Of a stretch of 64,000 nucleotides of DNA, positions 51,385-59,791 are shown one piece after another. This DNA is from Cereibacter_A sp052244495 (GTDB taxonomy: Bacteria; Pseudomonadota; Alphaproteobacteria; Rhodobacterales; Rhodobacteraceae): assembly GCA_052244495.1 (NCBI GenBank), contig JBQPXH010000007.1; one strand, given 5' to 3'. The position numbers and the translations under genes are program-made. The notes under the pieces were generated by a model that ran no database searches, was not told the origin of the DNA, and was given only the letters and a program-made list of their open reading frames with translations. Numbering within the stretch: position 1 is the first letter of the stretch; every line of letters starts with the position of its first letter.

Positions 51385-52884
51385 ATGCCGATGAAACACC
51401 TCCTCATGTCCACTGCCGCCTGCCTCGCCTTCGCCGCGGCCTCGGCCGCGCAGGATCTTCCGCAGGCCGGGTCCGACTGGTTCACGGCCGGACAGGCCAC
51501 GATCGAGGCACGTCTTGCGGTGCAGCCGATCACCTCGCGCGCGAAGAACGTGATTCTCTTCACCGCCGACGGCAACGGCGTCGGCACCAATTACGCCATC
51601 CGTCTCTTCTCCGGCCAGCAGGCCGGCGGGCTCGGCGACGACTATGTCCAGCCGCAGGAGACCTTCCCCAACGTCGCGCTGGTCAAGACCTATTCCTCCA
51701 ACGGCCAGACCCCTGACTCGGCCCCGACCGCCATGGCGATGAACTCGGGCGTGAAGGGCAAGAACGGGATGATCAACATCCTCGACAGCGTGGCCGTGGA
51801 CGACTGCGCCGCCGGCGCCACCGCCGGCACCCGCACCTTCGCCGAGATTGTATCCGGGATGGGCAAGTCCGTCGGCGTGATCTCGACCGCGCGGATCACC
51901 CACGCCACGCCCGCCGCCGTCTACGCCCGCAGCGTCAACCGCGACTGGGAGGACAACTCGCTGATCCCCGAGGGATGCGAGCAGAAGGACATCGCAAGCC
52001 AGCTGCTCGACCAGATGAAGGCCGGCGTCATTGACGTGGCGCTCGGCGGGGGACGCGCCCACTTCCTTCCCGCGGAGGTGACCGATACCGAGGGCAAGCC
52101 GGGCAAGCGTACCGACGGGCGCAACCTCGTGGACGAGGCCACTGCCATGGGGGCGCAGGTCGTCTTTGGCGATCAGGACTTCGCGGCTCTCTCGATGGGC
52201 GGCAATGCGCCTGTGCTGGGCCTCTTTGAATCGAGCCACATGAAATACGAGGCCGACCGCACCGGAGAGCCCTCGCTGGCCGAGATGACCGAGGCCACGA
52301 TCAATGCGCTCTCACAGAACGAGAACGGCTTCTACCTCAGCATCGAAGCCGGCCGCGTGGACCACGCCAACCACGAGACCAACGCCTATCGCATGCTGAC
52401 CGACGGCAAGGCCTTCGCCGACGCGATCGCCAAGGCGATGGAACTGACGGATCCGAACGACACGCTCATCATCGTGACCGCCGACCACGAGCATGCCATC
52501 GCCTTCAACGGCTATTGCGGACGCGGATCGAACATTCTCGGGCTCTGCATGGAAGAGAACGAGAAGGGCGTGGAACACGCCGGAACGCCGAACCTCGCCG
52601 ACGACGGCAAGCCCTACACGGTGATCGGCTATCTGAACGGCGCGTCCTCGGTGCTGACGGAACAGGCCGACGGCTCGTTCTTCGGAACCCGCCCGAAGGC
52701 CACGGAAGAGCAGGCCACCGACCCGGACTATGTCCAGCAGGCACTGATCCCCCTGTCGTCCGAGACCCACTCGGGGGAAGACGTGGCGGTCTTCGCGCGC
52801 GGGCCCTGGGCACATCTCTTCGGCGGCGTGATCGAGCAGAACGTGATCTTCCACGTCATGAACCACGCCGTGAACGCAGAGTGA
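51385..52884 (+). CDS. phoA: exported alkaline phosphatase (PhoA family, His153/His328-type metal site)
   Basis: A 499-residue protein (an ATG at 51391 is an equally good start) with a Sec signal ending SAAQD near residue 23. Active site: Asp62, nucleophile Ser112 in TPDSAPT, His173 and Thr175 in ITHATPAA, Arg186, Glu321, Asp326, His327, His330, Asp367-His368 in TADHEH, and His462 in SETHSG. The E. coli positions Asp153 and Lys328 are His here (173 and 327), as in mammalian enzymes, which changes the third metal site. It diverges from a zinc-type ABC operon and precedes a DUF3299-like gene. Confidence 0.9.
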   Translation: MPMKHLLMSTAACLAFAAASAAQDLPQAGSDWFTAGQATIEARLAVQPITSRAKNVILFTADGNGVGTNYAIRLFSGQQAGGLGDDYVQPQETFPNVALVKTYSSNGQTPDSAPTAMAMNSGVKGKNGMINILDSVAVDDCAAGATAGTRTFAEIVSGMGKSVGVISTARITHATPAAVYARSVNRDWEDNSLIPEGCEQKDIASQLLDQMKAGVIDVALGGGRAHFLPAEVTDTEGKPGKRTDGRNLVDEATAMGAQVVFGDQDFAALSMGGNAPVLGLFESSHMKYEADRTGEPSLAEMTEATINALSQNENGFYLSIEAGRVDHANHETNAYRMLTDGKAFADAIAKAMELTDPNDTLIIVTADHEHAIAFNGYCGRGSNILGLCMEENEKGVEHAGTPNLADDGKPYTVIGYLNGASSVLTEQADGSFFGTRPKATEEQATDPDYVQQALIPLSSETHSGEDVAVFARGPWAHLFGGVIEQNVIFHVMNHAVNAE

Positions 52885-52901
52885 CACGCGCCTGACCCTG
52901 C

Positions 52902-52926
52902 CGGCCCCGGCCATCCGCCGGGGCCG
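52902..52926 (+). terminator. stem-loop between the phosphatase and DUF3299-like genes
   Basis: CGGCCCCGGC (52902-52911) and GCCGGGGCCG (52917-52926) form a perfect 10-bp stem with a 5-base loop, 17 bases after the phosphatase stop, without a T-run. It may partly end transcription before the next gene. Confidence 0.6.
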
Positions 52927-52953
52927 CCTTGCCCTGACGACGGAAAGTTCCGG

Positions 52954-53382
52954 ATGAATCGCCGCACCCTCCTCACCCTTCCGCCTGCGCTGGTCCTCGC
53001 GCGCGGCCTTCCCGCGGCTGCCGAAACCGAGGCGATCCGGCTGCGCGAGCTCTACAACAAGGACCTCAGCTTCTCGCCCAGGGCGCTGGCCGCCGAAGGT
53101 GCGGAAATCGCCGTGTGGGGATACATGGCGCCGCCGCTGAAGGCCGAGTCCACCTTCTTCGTCCTGACCAATCGCCCGATGGCCGTCTGCCCCTTCTGCG
53201 AGCCGGGCATGCCCTGGCCCGACGACATTCTCGCCGTGCGCGCCAAGCGGGTGGTGGACGTGGTTCCCTTCAACGTGCCCATCGTCGCCCGAGGCACTCT
53301 CGAACTCGGCGACGAGGTCGATCCGGAACTCGGCTTCTACTCGAAGGTCCGTCTGGTGGGGGCGACCTATCGCAGGGCCTGA
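52954..53382 (+). CDS. exported DUF3299-like protein of zinc-type cluster (PA4066 type)
   Basis: A 142-residue protein with an N-terminal signal (MNRRTLLTLPPALVLARG..AAAE). The body shows the DUF3299 pattern: AVWGYMAPPLKAESTFFVL, a CPFC cysteine pair in VCPFCEPGMPWPDD, and VPIVARGTLELGDEVDPELGF near the end. Such proteins accompany FtsX/MacB-like ABC genes in the Zur-regulated PA4063-PA4066 group, which supports a zinc-starvation role. The biochemical function is unknown. GGAAAG precedes the ATG. Confidence 0.68.
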   Translation: MNRRTLLTLPPALVLARGLPAAAETEAIRLRELYNKDLSFSPRALAAEGAEIAVWGYMAPPLKAESTFFVLTNRPMAVCPFCEPGMPWPDDILAVRAKRVVDVVPFNVPIVARGTLELGDEVDPELGFYSKVRLVGATYRRA

Positions 53383-53537
53383 GCGGCCACCGCTCTGCAC
53401 ATTGCCCGCCATTCGAGCATCGTGGCTTCCGTTGCCTGCGTAATGCGCATCCTTGTCCCGGATCCGCCCGCCCGTGTTCCCAACCGTCACGCCGCCGCTC
53501 CGGATCTGTCATTTCTGACCGGAAATCGGGCGGGAAC

Positions 53538-54119
53538 ATGCAGACGCTCTCCATCGTCATCGTCGAGCGCGACCGCGAGCGCGCGCTCCTTATCGTCGAT
53601 GCCCTGCGGCAGGCGGGAGACTTCGACATCTTCGTGATCGGCGACGAAACGAGCCTTGCCCGGCGTATCGCCGAGCGCAAGCCGGACCTCGTGCTGATCG
53701 ACCTCGCCGACCCGTCGCGCGACGTGATGGAGGAGCTGACGCTCGCCTCGGGGCCGCTTGACCGTCCGGTGGCGATGTTCGTGGACCGCTCCGATCCCGC
53801 GCTGACGCGGGCTGCCATCGAGGCAGGTGTCTCCACCTACGTCGTGGACGGCCTGCGCGCCGACCGCATCCGGCCGATCCTCGACGCAGCCATAGCGCGC
53901 TTCCAGATGTTTCACCGCATGCGCACCGAACTCGAAGCCACGCGCGCCGCGCTGGAGGAGCGCAAGGTGATCGACCGCGCCAAGGGTTTCCTCATGCGGA
54001 TGCGCGGGATCGGCGAGGACGAAGCCTATGCCCTGCTGCGCCGCACCGCGATGGACCAGAAGAAGCGCATTGCCGAGGTGGCGCAGGCCCTCGTCATGAC
54101 GGCGGACCTGCTGAAATGA
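53538..54119 (+). CDS. nasT: nitrate-responsive ANTAR antiterminator NasT
   Basis: A 193-residue protein with an N-terminal response-regulator-like receiver (LSIVIVERDRERALLIVDAL, about 1-120) and a C-terminal ANTAR RNA-binding domain (about 130-185: LEERKVIDRAKGFLMRMRGIGEDEAYALLRRTAMDQ). NasT binds the leader of nitrate assimilation mRNA and lets polymerase pass a terminator; NasS holds it inactive without nitrate. The ATG at 53538 is the first start that gives the family N-terminus. Its stop overlaps the nasS start by 4 bases. Confidence 0.92.
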   Translation: MQTLSIVIVERDRERALLIVDALRQAGDFDIFVIGDETSLARRIAERKPDLVLIDLADPSRDVMEELTLASGPLDRPVAMFVDRSDPALTRAAIEAGVSTYVVDGLRADRIRPILDAAIARFQMFHRMRTELEATRAALEERKVIDRAKGFLMRMRGIGEDEAYALLRRTAMDQKKRIAEVAQALVMTADLLK

Positions 54120-55288
54120 AGCTCTCCACGATTACCGCGGGCTTCATCCCGCTCCTCGATGCGGCACCCTTGATCGTCGCCCGAGAGTTGGGTTTTGCCG
54201 AGGAGGAGGGGTTGGACCTCCGGCTCGAGGACGCGCCCTCGTGGTCGGCGCTGCGCGACCGGCTGGTCTTCGGCCAGATCGAGGCCGCGCACATGCTGGC
54301 GCCGGTGCCGGTAGCGATGGCACTGGGGCTGGGCGGCGTATCGCTGGGGGTCGACGCTCTGCAGGTGCTGTCGGTGGGAGGGTCGGTGATCGGCGTCTCG
54401 CCGGTGCTTGCCACCCGCATGCGCGAGACGGGCCATGACTTCGACTTCGCCGATGCCGTCGCTGCCGGCCAGGCTCTGGCACGCGCGACCGAGGGACGGC
54501 TGCGGATCGGCGTGCCCTTCCCCTTCTCGATGCACACGGAACTGCTCTGGTACTGGCTGGACTCGGTCGGCATGCCGAGGCTCTCCGCGCTCGACATCCG
54601 CACCGTTCCGCCGCCGCTCATGGCCGAGGCCATGGCCGCGGGCGAGATCGACGCCTTCTGCGTCGGCGAGCCATGGGGGTCCATCGCGGTAGAGACCGGT
54701 GCGGGCGAGCTTCTCCTGCCCACCTCGGCCATCTGGAGCTTCGCGCCCGAGAAGGTGCTGGCCGTGCGCCATGACTGGGCCGAGGCCGACGCTGACCTGA
54801 CCGGGCGGCTCATGCGCGCCGTCTGGCGCGCCGGCCGGTGGCTGGGCGAACCTGCCAATATCGGCACCGCGTCCGAGATCGTTGCCCGGCCCGGCCGCGT
54901 CGACGTCGCGCCCGAGGTGCTCGAGCGGGCAATGCGCCGGCGGCTGGTGATCTCGCCGCGCGGAGATGAGCGCGACGCGCCGCAGTTTCAGGAGTTCTTC
55001 GCAGGTTCGGCCACCTTCCCCTGGCGCAGCCAGTCGGCCTGGATAGGCACCCGGCTCGCCCTGCGCCACGGGCTCGACCCGGCAGAGGCCGCGCGGCGCG
55101 CCCGTGCCGTCTTCCGCTCGGACCTCTACCGCCGCCACCTCGGCCCGGCACTGGCCGACATGCCGGGCTTCTCCGAGAAGGTCGAGGGCGGGCTCGCGGG
55201 CCACTTCTCGCCCGAGACGGGTCGGACGATTCTGCTGCCGAACCGTTTCTTCGACGGCGCGATCTTCGACCCGGACAGCGTGCTTTGA
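54116..55288 (+). CDS. nasS: cytoplasmic nitrate/nitrite sensor NasS
   Basis: A 390-residue protein of the NrtA/CmpA binding-protein family that lacks a signal peptide, as expected for the cytoplasmic sensor: it starts directly with STITAGFIPLLDAAPLIVAREL. The fold motif FPFSMHTELLWYWL and CVGEPWGSIAVE are shared with NrtA further on. NasS sequesters NasT and releases it when nitrate or nitrite binds. Co-expressed with nasT by ATGA overlap. Confidence 0.9.
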   Translation: MKLSTITAGFIPLLDAAPLIVARELGFAEEEGLDLRLEDAPSWSALRDRLVFGQIEAAHMLAPVPVAMALGLGGVSLGVDALQVLSVGGSVIGVSPVLATRMRETGHDFDFADAVAAGQALARATEGRLRIGVPFPFSMHTELLWYWLDSVGMPRLSALDIRTVPPPLMAEAMAAGEIDAFCVGEPWGSIAVETGAGELLLPTSAIWSFAPEKVLAVRHDWAEADADLTGRLMRAVWRAGRWLGEPANIGTASEIVARPGRVDVAPEVLERAMRRRLVISPRGDERDAPQFQEFFAGSATFPWRSQSAWIGTRLALRHGLDPAEAARRARAVFRSDLYRRHLGPALADMPGFSEKVEGGLAGHFSPETGRTILLPNRFFDGAIFDPDSVL

Positions 55289-55400
55289 TGAAAATCCGGG
55301 CGTTTTCGATCATGCCGCAAAAGATCGCTTTACGCTGAACCGTTTCCGCCACCAATCCGTTGACGCCACCGGGCGCGCTTCGGCATGGTGACCTTGCCGA

Positions 55401-55416
55401 GGGACAGCGTGGTCCC
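55401..55416 (+). ncRNA. ANTAR-target hairpin (NasT binding site) in the nrtA leader
   Basis: GGGAC (55401-55405) and GTCCC (55412-55416) close a six-base loop AGCGTG. ANTAR proteins recognise hairpins with a hexanucleotide loop that has A at position 1 and G at position 4, exactly as here. The hairpin lies in the untranslated leader between nasS and nrtA, upstream of a terminator, matching the known NasT architecture. I could not find an equally clear second hairpin. Confidence 0.6.
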
Positions 55417-55453
55417 GAACCGGCGCCACCCCCGAAGCCGTGGGTAGATGAGC

Positions 55454-55507
55454 AAAGCCGCTCGACCCGTCGCGAGTCCCTCTCGCGATGCATGGTCAGC
55501 GGCTTTT
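55454..55507 (+). terminator. leader terminator before nrtA, candidate target of NasT antitermination
   Basis: The outer stem pairs AAAGCCGCT-C-GACC (55454-55467) with GGTCAGCGGCTTT (55494-55506) with one bulged C, ending in TTTT at 55504-55507. Inside it a second perfect 7-bp hairpin, TCGCGAG/CTCGCGA (55470-55476, 55482-55488), is nested. The U-tract and position 36 bases before the nrtA start make it a strong intrinsic terminator candidate that NasT would overcome. Confidence 0.65.
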
Positions 55508-55542
55508 CGACGTTTCCTTCCCTCTTGCCATCAGGTTCCGAA

Positions 55543-56901
55543 ATGCGCCTTATCGCCCTCAGCCTCAGCACGGCCCTCGCCACGCTGCCCGCTTTCGCCG
55601 AAACCCCCGACATCGAGAAGGACGAGCTGACGCTCGGCTTCATCAAGCTCACCGACATGGCCCCGCTCGCCATCGCGAAGGAAAAGGGCTTCTTCGAGGA
55701 GGAGGGCCTCTACGTCACACTCGAGGCCCAGTCCAACTGGAAGGTCCTGCTTGACCGCGTGATCGCCGGAGAGTTGGACGGCGCGCACATGCTGGCCGGG
55801 CAGCCTCTCGCCGCGACCATCGGCTACGGCACGAAGGGCGCGGTCATCACGCCCTTCTCGATGGACCTGAATGGCAACGCGATCACCGTCTCGAACGCGG
55901 TCTGGGAGGCGATGAAGGAGAACGTTCCGACCGATGCCGAGGGCAAGCCCGTCCACCCGGTCAGCGCCGCTGCGCTCAAGCCCGTGGTCGAGGAATACGC
56001 CGCCGAGGGTCGCGCCTTCAACCTCGGCATGGTCTTCCCGGTCTCGACCCACAATTACGAGCTGCGCTACTGGCTTGCCGCGGGCGGGATCAACCCCGGC
56101 TTCTACGCCCCCGACGACGTGTCGGGCCAGATCGACGGCGACGTGCTGATCTCCGTCACGCCCCCGCCGCAGATGCCGGCCACGATGGAGGCGGGCACGA
56201 TCCTCGGCTACAGCGTGGGCGAGCCGTGGAACCAGGCGGCCGTCGCCAAGGGCATCGGCGTGCCGGTGATCACGGACAACGACATCTGGAAGAACAACCC
56301 CGAGAAGGTCTTCGGCCTGACCGCCGCCTTCGCCGAGGAGAACCCCCAGACCGTGCTCGCGCTGACCAAGGCGCTGATCCGTGCCGCGATCTGGCTCGAC
56401 GAGAACGACAATGCGAACCGCCCGGAGGCGGTCGAGATCCTCTCGCGGCCCGAATATGTCGGCGCCGACCGCGCGGTCATCGCGAACTCGATGACCGGCA
56501 CCTTCGAATACGAGCCCGGCGACACGCGTCCGGCGCCCGACTTCAACGTGTTCTTCCGCTACAACGCGACCTACCCCTACTACTCCGACGCGGTCTGGTA
56601 CCTGACCCAGATGCGCCGCTGGGGCCAGATCGCCGAGGCGAAGCCCGACAGCTGGTTCGACGAGACCGCGAGGGCAGTCTACCGGCCCGACCTCTACAAG
56701 GCAGCGGCCGAGGCGGTAATTGCCGAGGGCAACGCTACGGCCGGGATGTTCGACTTCGATGCCGACGGCTATCGCGAGCCGACCTCGGACTTCATCGACG
56801 GCGTGACCTACGACGGCCACCAGCCCAATGCCTACATCGACAGCCTGACCATCGGCCTCAAGGCCGGCCAGCAGGTCGAAGGCGGCGCGATCACCAACTG
56901 A
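55543..56901 (+). CDS. nrtA: nitrate ABC transporter periplasmic binding protein
   Basis: A 452-residue exported protein. The Sec signal ends PAFAETP near residue 20. LGFIKLTDMAPLAIAKEKGFFEEEGL, the central MVFPVSTHNYELRYWLAAGGI and SVGEPWNQAAV are NrtA signatures shared with NasS. Length is normal for NrtA. AGG lies 8 bases before the ATG; upstream in-frame codons run through the leader terminator. First structural gene of the nitrate assimilation operon. Confidence 0.92.
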   Translation: MRLIALSLSTALATLPAFAETPDIEKDELTLGFIKLTDMAPLAIAKEKGFFEEEGLYVTLEAQSNWKVLLDRVIAGELDGAHMLAGQPLAATIGYGTKGAVITPFSMDLNGNAITVSNAVWEAMKENVPTDAEGKPVHPVSAAALKPVVEEYAAEGRAFNLGMVFPVSTHNYELRYWLAAGGINPGFYAPDDVSGQIDGDVLISVTPPPQMPATMEAGTILGYSVGEPWNQAAVAKGIGVPVITDNDIWKNNPEKVFGLTAAFAEENPQTVLALTKALIRAAIWLDENDNANRPEAVEILSRPEYVGADRAVIANSMTGTFEYEPGDTRPAPDFNVFFRYNATYPYYSDAVWYLTQMRRWGQIAEAKPDSWFDETARAVYRPDLYKAAAEAVIAEGNATAGMFDFDADGYREPTSDFIDGVTYDGHQPNAYIDSLTIGLKAGQQVEGGAITN

Positions 56902-56910
56902 CCGCCATCC

Positions 56911-56934
56911 CCTCCGGCGCACCAAGGCCGGAGG
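56911..56934 (+). terminator. intercistronic stem-loop after nrtA
   Basis: CCTCCGGC (56911-56918) and GCCGGAGG (56927-56934) form a perfect 8-bp stem with an 8-base loop, 9 bases after the nrtA stop and well before nrtB. It has no T-run. Confidence 0.55.
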
Positions 56935-57059
56935 AGCCCCCAGCCCTGCCCCAGGACCAGCCCGAACCGGCGTGCGGCGGCGCGATCCGCCCCCGCCTGC
57001 CCGACCGAACCGAAGCCCCGAGCCGCCTGCCACGCGGCCTCTGAAGCCCGGAGAGCCCG

Positions 57060-58142
57060 ATGACCGTCCTCGATCCGATCCCCATGACATCCGCCGACCG
57101 CGCCGCCCGCCGGGCCCGCCGCCACGCCCGCATCACCCGCGCCGACGCCTGGTTCCGTGCCCTCGGACTTGCCTGGATGACGCCCATCCTGCGCATCGCC
57201 GCCGGGGACGCGCCCCGGTCGCAGGCAGGCGAGCTCTGGCGGCTGGCGGGCGTGCCGCTGCTGGCGATCCTCCTCTTCCTCGCCGCCTGGGGTGCGCTTG
57301 CACCCAGGGTGCAGACATCGCTTGGCGCCATTCCCGGCCCGGCAGCGGTCTGGGAGCAGGCGAAGGCCCTTCACGTCGACGCCGTAGCCGAGCGCCAGAA
57401 GGAGGCCGACTTCTACCTCAGGCAGGACGAGAAGAACGCGAAGCTCGAGGCCGAGGGCAAGTCCGACAAGGTGAAGCTGCGCGCCTATACCGGCCGGCCC
57501 ACCTACTATCAGCAGATCCTGACCTCGGTCCAGACGGTCTTCGCGGGCTTCCTGCTCGCCACGCTGGTCGCGGTGCCGCTGGGAATCGTCTCGGGCCTCT
57601 CGCCCACCGCCAGCGCCGCCATCAACCCGCTGGTGCAGGTCTTCAAGCCGGTCTCGCCGCTGGCCTGGCTGCCCATCGTGACCATGGTCGTCTCGGCCGT
57701 CTACGTCGGCGGCGAAGGCGCGCTGCCCAAGAGCTTCGTGATCTCGGCCATTACCGTCACGCTCTGCTCGCTCTGGCCGACGCTGATCAACACCGCGCTC
57801 GGCGTGGCCTCGATCGACCGCGACCTCGTGAACGTCGGCCGGGTGCTGAAGCTCTCGCCCTGGACGAAGATCACCCGGCTCGTTCTGCCCTCGGCGCTGC
57901 CGCTGATCTTCACCGGCCTGCGGCTCAGCCTCGGCGTGGGCTGGATGGTGCTGATCGCGGCCGAGATGCTGGCGCAGAACCCCGGCCTCGGCAAGTTCGT
58001 CTGGGACGAGTTCCAGAACGGCTCGCAGCAGAGCCTCGCCCGGATCATGGTGGCGGTCTTCACCATCGGCCTGATCGGCTTCGCCCTCGACCGCGTGATG
58101 TTCGCGCTCCAGTCCCTCTTCACCTACTCGAACAACCGGTGA
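57060..58142 (+). CDS. nrtB: nitrate ABC transporter permease
   Basis: A 360-residue permease with about six membrane helices, the first at residues 66-83, then a long charged loop (about 100-145: QKEADFYLRQDEKNAKLEAEG), and the EAA loop around NVGRVLKLSPWTKITRLVLPSALP. This matches NrtB. It lies 158 bases after nrtA and is coupled to the ATPase gene. Confidence 0.92.
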   Translation: MTVLDPIPMTSADRAARRARRHARITRADAWFRALGLAWMTPILRIAAGDAPRSQAGELWRLAGVPLLAILLFLAAWGALAPRVQTSLGAIPGPAAVWEQAKALHVDAVAERQKEADFYLRQDEKNAKLEAEGKSDKVKLRAYTGRPTYYQQILTSVQTVFAGFLLATLVAVPLGIVSGLSPTASAAINPLVQVFKPVSPLAWLPIVTMVVSAVYVGGEGALPKSFVISAITVTLCSLWPTLINTALGVASIDRDLVNVGRVLKLSPWTKITRLVLPSALPLIFTGLRLSLGVGWMVLIAAEMLAQNPGLGKFVWDEFQNGSQQSLARIMVAVFTIGLIGFALDRVMFALQSLFTYSNNR

Positions 58143-58147
58143 GCGGC

Positions 58148-59791
58148 ATGGGCATCCTCGACCTCGATCATGTCTCGGTGAGCTTCGGCGGCAAGCCGGT
58201 GCTGCGCAACGTGAACCTTTCGGTGGCGGAAGGCGAGTTCGTCGCGATCCTCGGCTTCTCGGGAACCGGCAAGACGACGCTGATGAACCTGATGGCCGGA
58301 CTGCAGCGGCCCGACCGCGGACAGGTGACCTTCCGCGGGCAGCCGGTGACGGGACCGGGCCCCGAGCGCGGGCTGGTGTTCCAGTCCTATTCGCTGATGC
58401 CCTGGCTGACCGTCGCGGGCAACGTGCGGCTTGCCGTCGATGCCGTTCACCGCGGCCTTCCCCGGTCCGAGCGCGCGGCACTGGTGGCCCGATACGTCGC
58501 GATGGTGGGCCTTGGTCACGCCGCCGAGCGTCGTCCGGCGGAACTGTCAGGGGGCATGCGCCAGCGCGTCTCGGTGGCGCGGGCGCTGGCGATGGAGCCC
58601 GAAGTCCTGCTGATGGACGAGCCGCTGTCCGCGCTCGACGCGCTGACGCGGGCGAACCTTGCCGCCGAGATCGAGGCAATCTGGGAGGCCCATCGCCGCA
58701 CCGTCGTCCTTGTGACCAATGACGTGGACGAGGCACTTCTGCTGGCCGACCGCATCCTCGTGCTGAACCCCGACGGGACCATGGGGGCCGAGTTCGCGGT
58801 GACGCTCGCCCGGCCGCGCGACCGGGGCGCGATGAATGACGACGCGACCTTCAAGGCGCTGCGCCACGACGTGACGGCCTACCTGATGGACGTGGGCATC
58901 GCCGCGAAGTCCGCCGAGACGCGGCAGCTGCCGCAGGTCACGCCGCGCCACGCCATGCCGAAGGCCTATGCCGCGGCGTCGGTTTCGCGCACCGACGACC
59001 GCTACCTGCAGTATTCGCAGCTCCACAAGATTTACGGCACGCCGAAGGGGCCACTGACGGTGGTCGAGGACTTCAACCTGACGCTCCGCAAGGGTGAATT
59101 CGTCAGCCTGATCGGCCATTCCGGCTGTGGCAAGTCCACCGTGCTCACCATGACCGCCGGCCTGAACGGCATCTCGAAGGGCGCGATCAAGCTCGACGGG
59201 ATGCATGTCGAGGGCGCCGATCCCGAGCGGGCGGTCGTGTTCCAGTCGCCCTCGCTGTTCCCGTGGCTCACCGCGCGCGAGAACGTGGCGATCGGCGTGG
59301 ACCGCGTCTATCCCGCAGCCAGCCAGGCCGAGCGGCAGGAGGTGGTGGAATACTACCTCGAGCGCGTGGGCCTCGCCGATGCCATGCACAGGCCCGCGGC
59401 CGAGATGTCGAACGGAATGCGCCAGCGCGTCGGCATCGCCCGCGCCTTCGCGCTCTCGCCGAAGCTTCTCCTGCTCGACGAGCCCTTCGGGATGCTCGAC
59501 AGCCTCACCCGCTGGGAGCTTCAGGAAGTGCTGATGGAGGTCTGGAGCCGGACGCAGGTCACCGCCGTCTGCGTGACGCATGACGTCGACGAGGCGATCC
59601 TGCTCGCCGACCGCGTGGTGATGATGACGAACGGCCCGCACGCCACCATCGGCAGGATCACCGAGGTGGACCTGCCCCGCCCCCGCAGCCGCAAGGCGCT
59701 GCTCGATCACCCCGACTACTACCGCTACCGCGCCGAGATCCTCTCGTTCCTCGAGGATTACGCGCACGGCCAGAAGAAGGATGCCGCATGA
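58148..59791 (+). CDS. nrtCD: nitrate ABC transporter, two ATPase domains fused (NrtC-NrtD type)
   Basis: A 547-residue fusion of two complete ATPases joined by a linker (about residues 235-285). Domain 1: GFSGTGKTT, LSGGMRQRVSVARAL, LLMDEPLSALD. Domain 2: GHSGCGKST, MSNGMRQRVGIARAF, LLLDEPFGMLD. In cyanobacteria NrtC and NrtD are separate and NrtC carries a regulatory binding-protein domain; neither is the case here. A GTG at 58139, overlapping the nrtB stop as GTGA, is an alternative start. Confidence 0.88.
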   Translation: MGILDLDHVSVSFGGKPVLRNVNLSVAEGEFVAILGFSGTGKTTLMNLMAGLQRPDRGQVTFRGQPVTGPGPERGLVFQSYSLMPWLTVAGNVRLAVDAVHRGLPRSERAALVARYVAMVGLGHAAERRPAELSGGMRQRVSVARALAMEPEVLLMDEPLSALDALTRANLAAEIEAIWEAHRRTVVLVTNDVDEALLLADRILVLNPDGTMGAEFAVTLARPRDRGAMNDDATFKALRHDVTAYLMDVGIAAKSAETRQLPQVTPRHAMPKAYAAASVSRTDDRYLQYSQLHKIYGTPKGPLTVVEDFNLTLRKGEFVSLIGHSGCGKSTVLTMTAGLNGISKGAIKLDGMHVEGADPERAVVFQSPSLFPWLTARENVAIGVDRVYPAASQAERQEVVEYYLERVGLADAMHRPAAEMSNGMRQRVGIARAFALSPKLLLLDEPFGMLDSLTRWELQEVLMEVWSRTQVTAVCVTHDVDEAILLADRVVMMTNGPHATIGRITEVDLPRPRSRKALLDHPDYYRYRAEILSFLEDYAHGQKKDAA

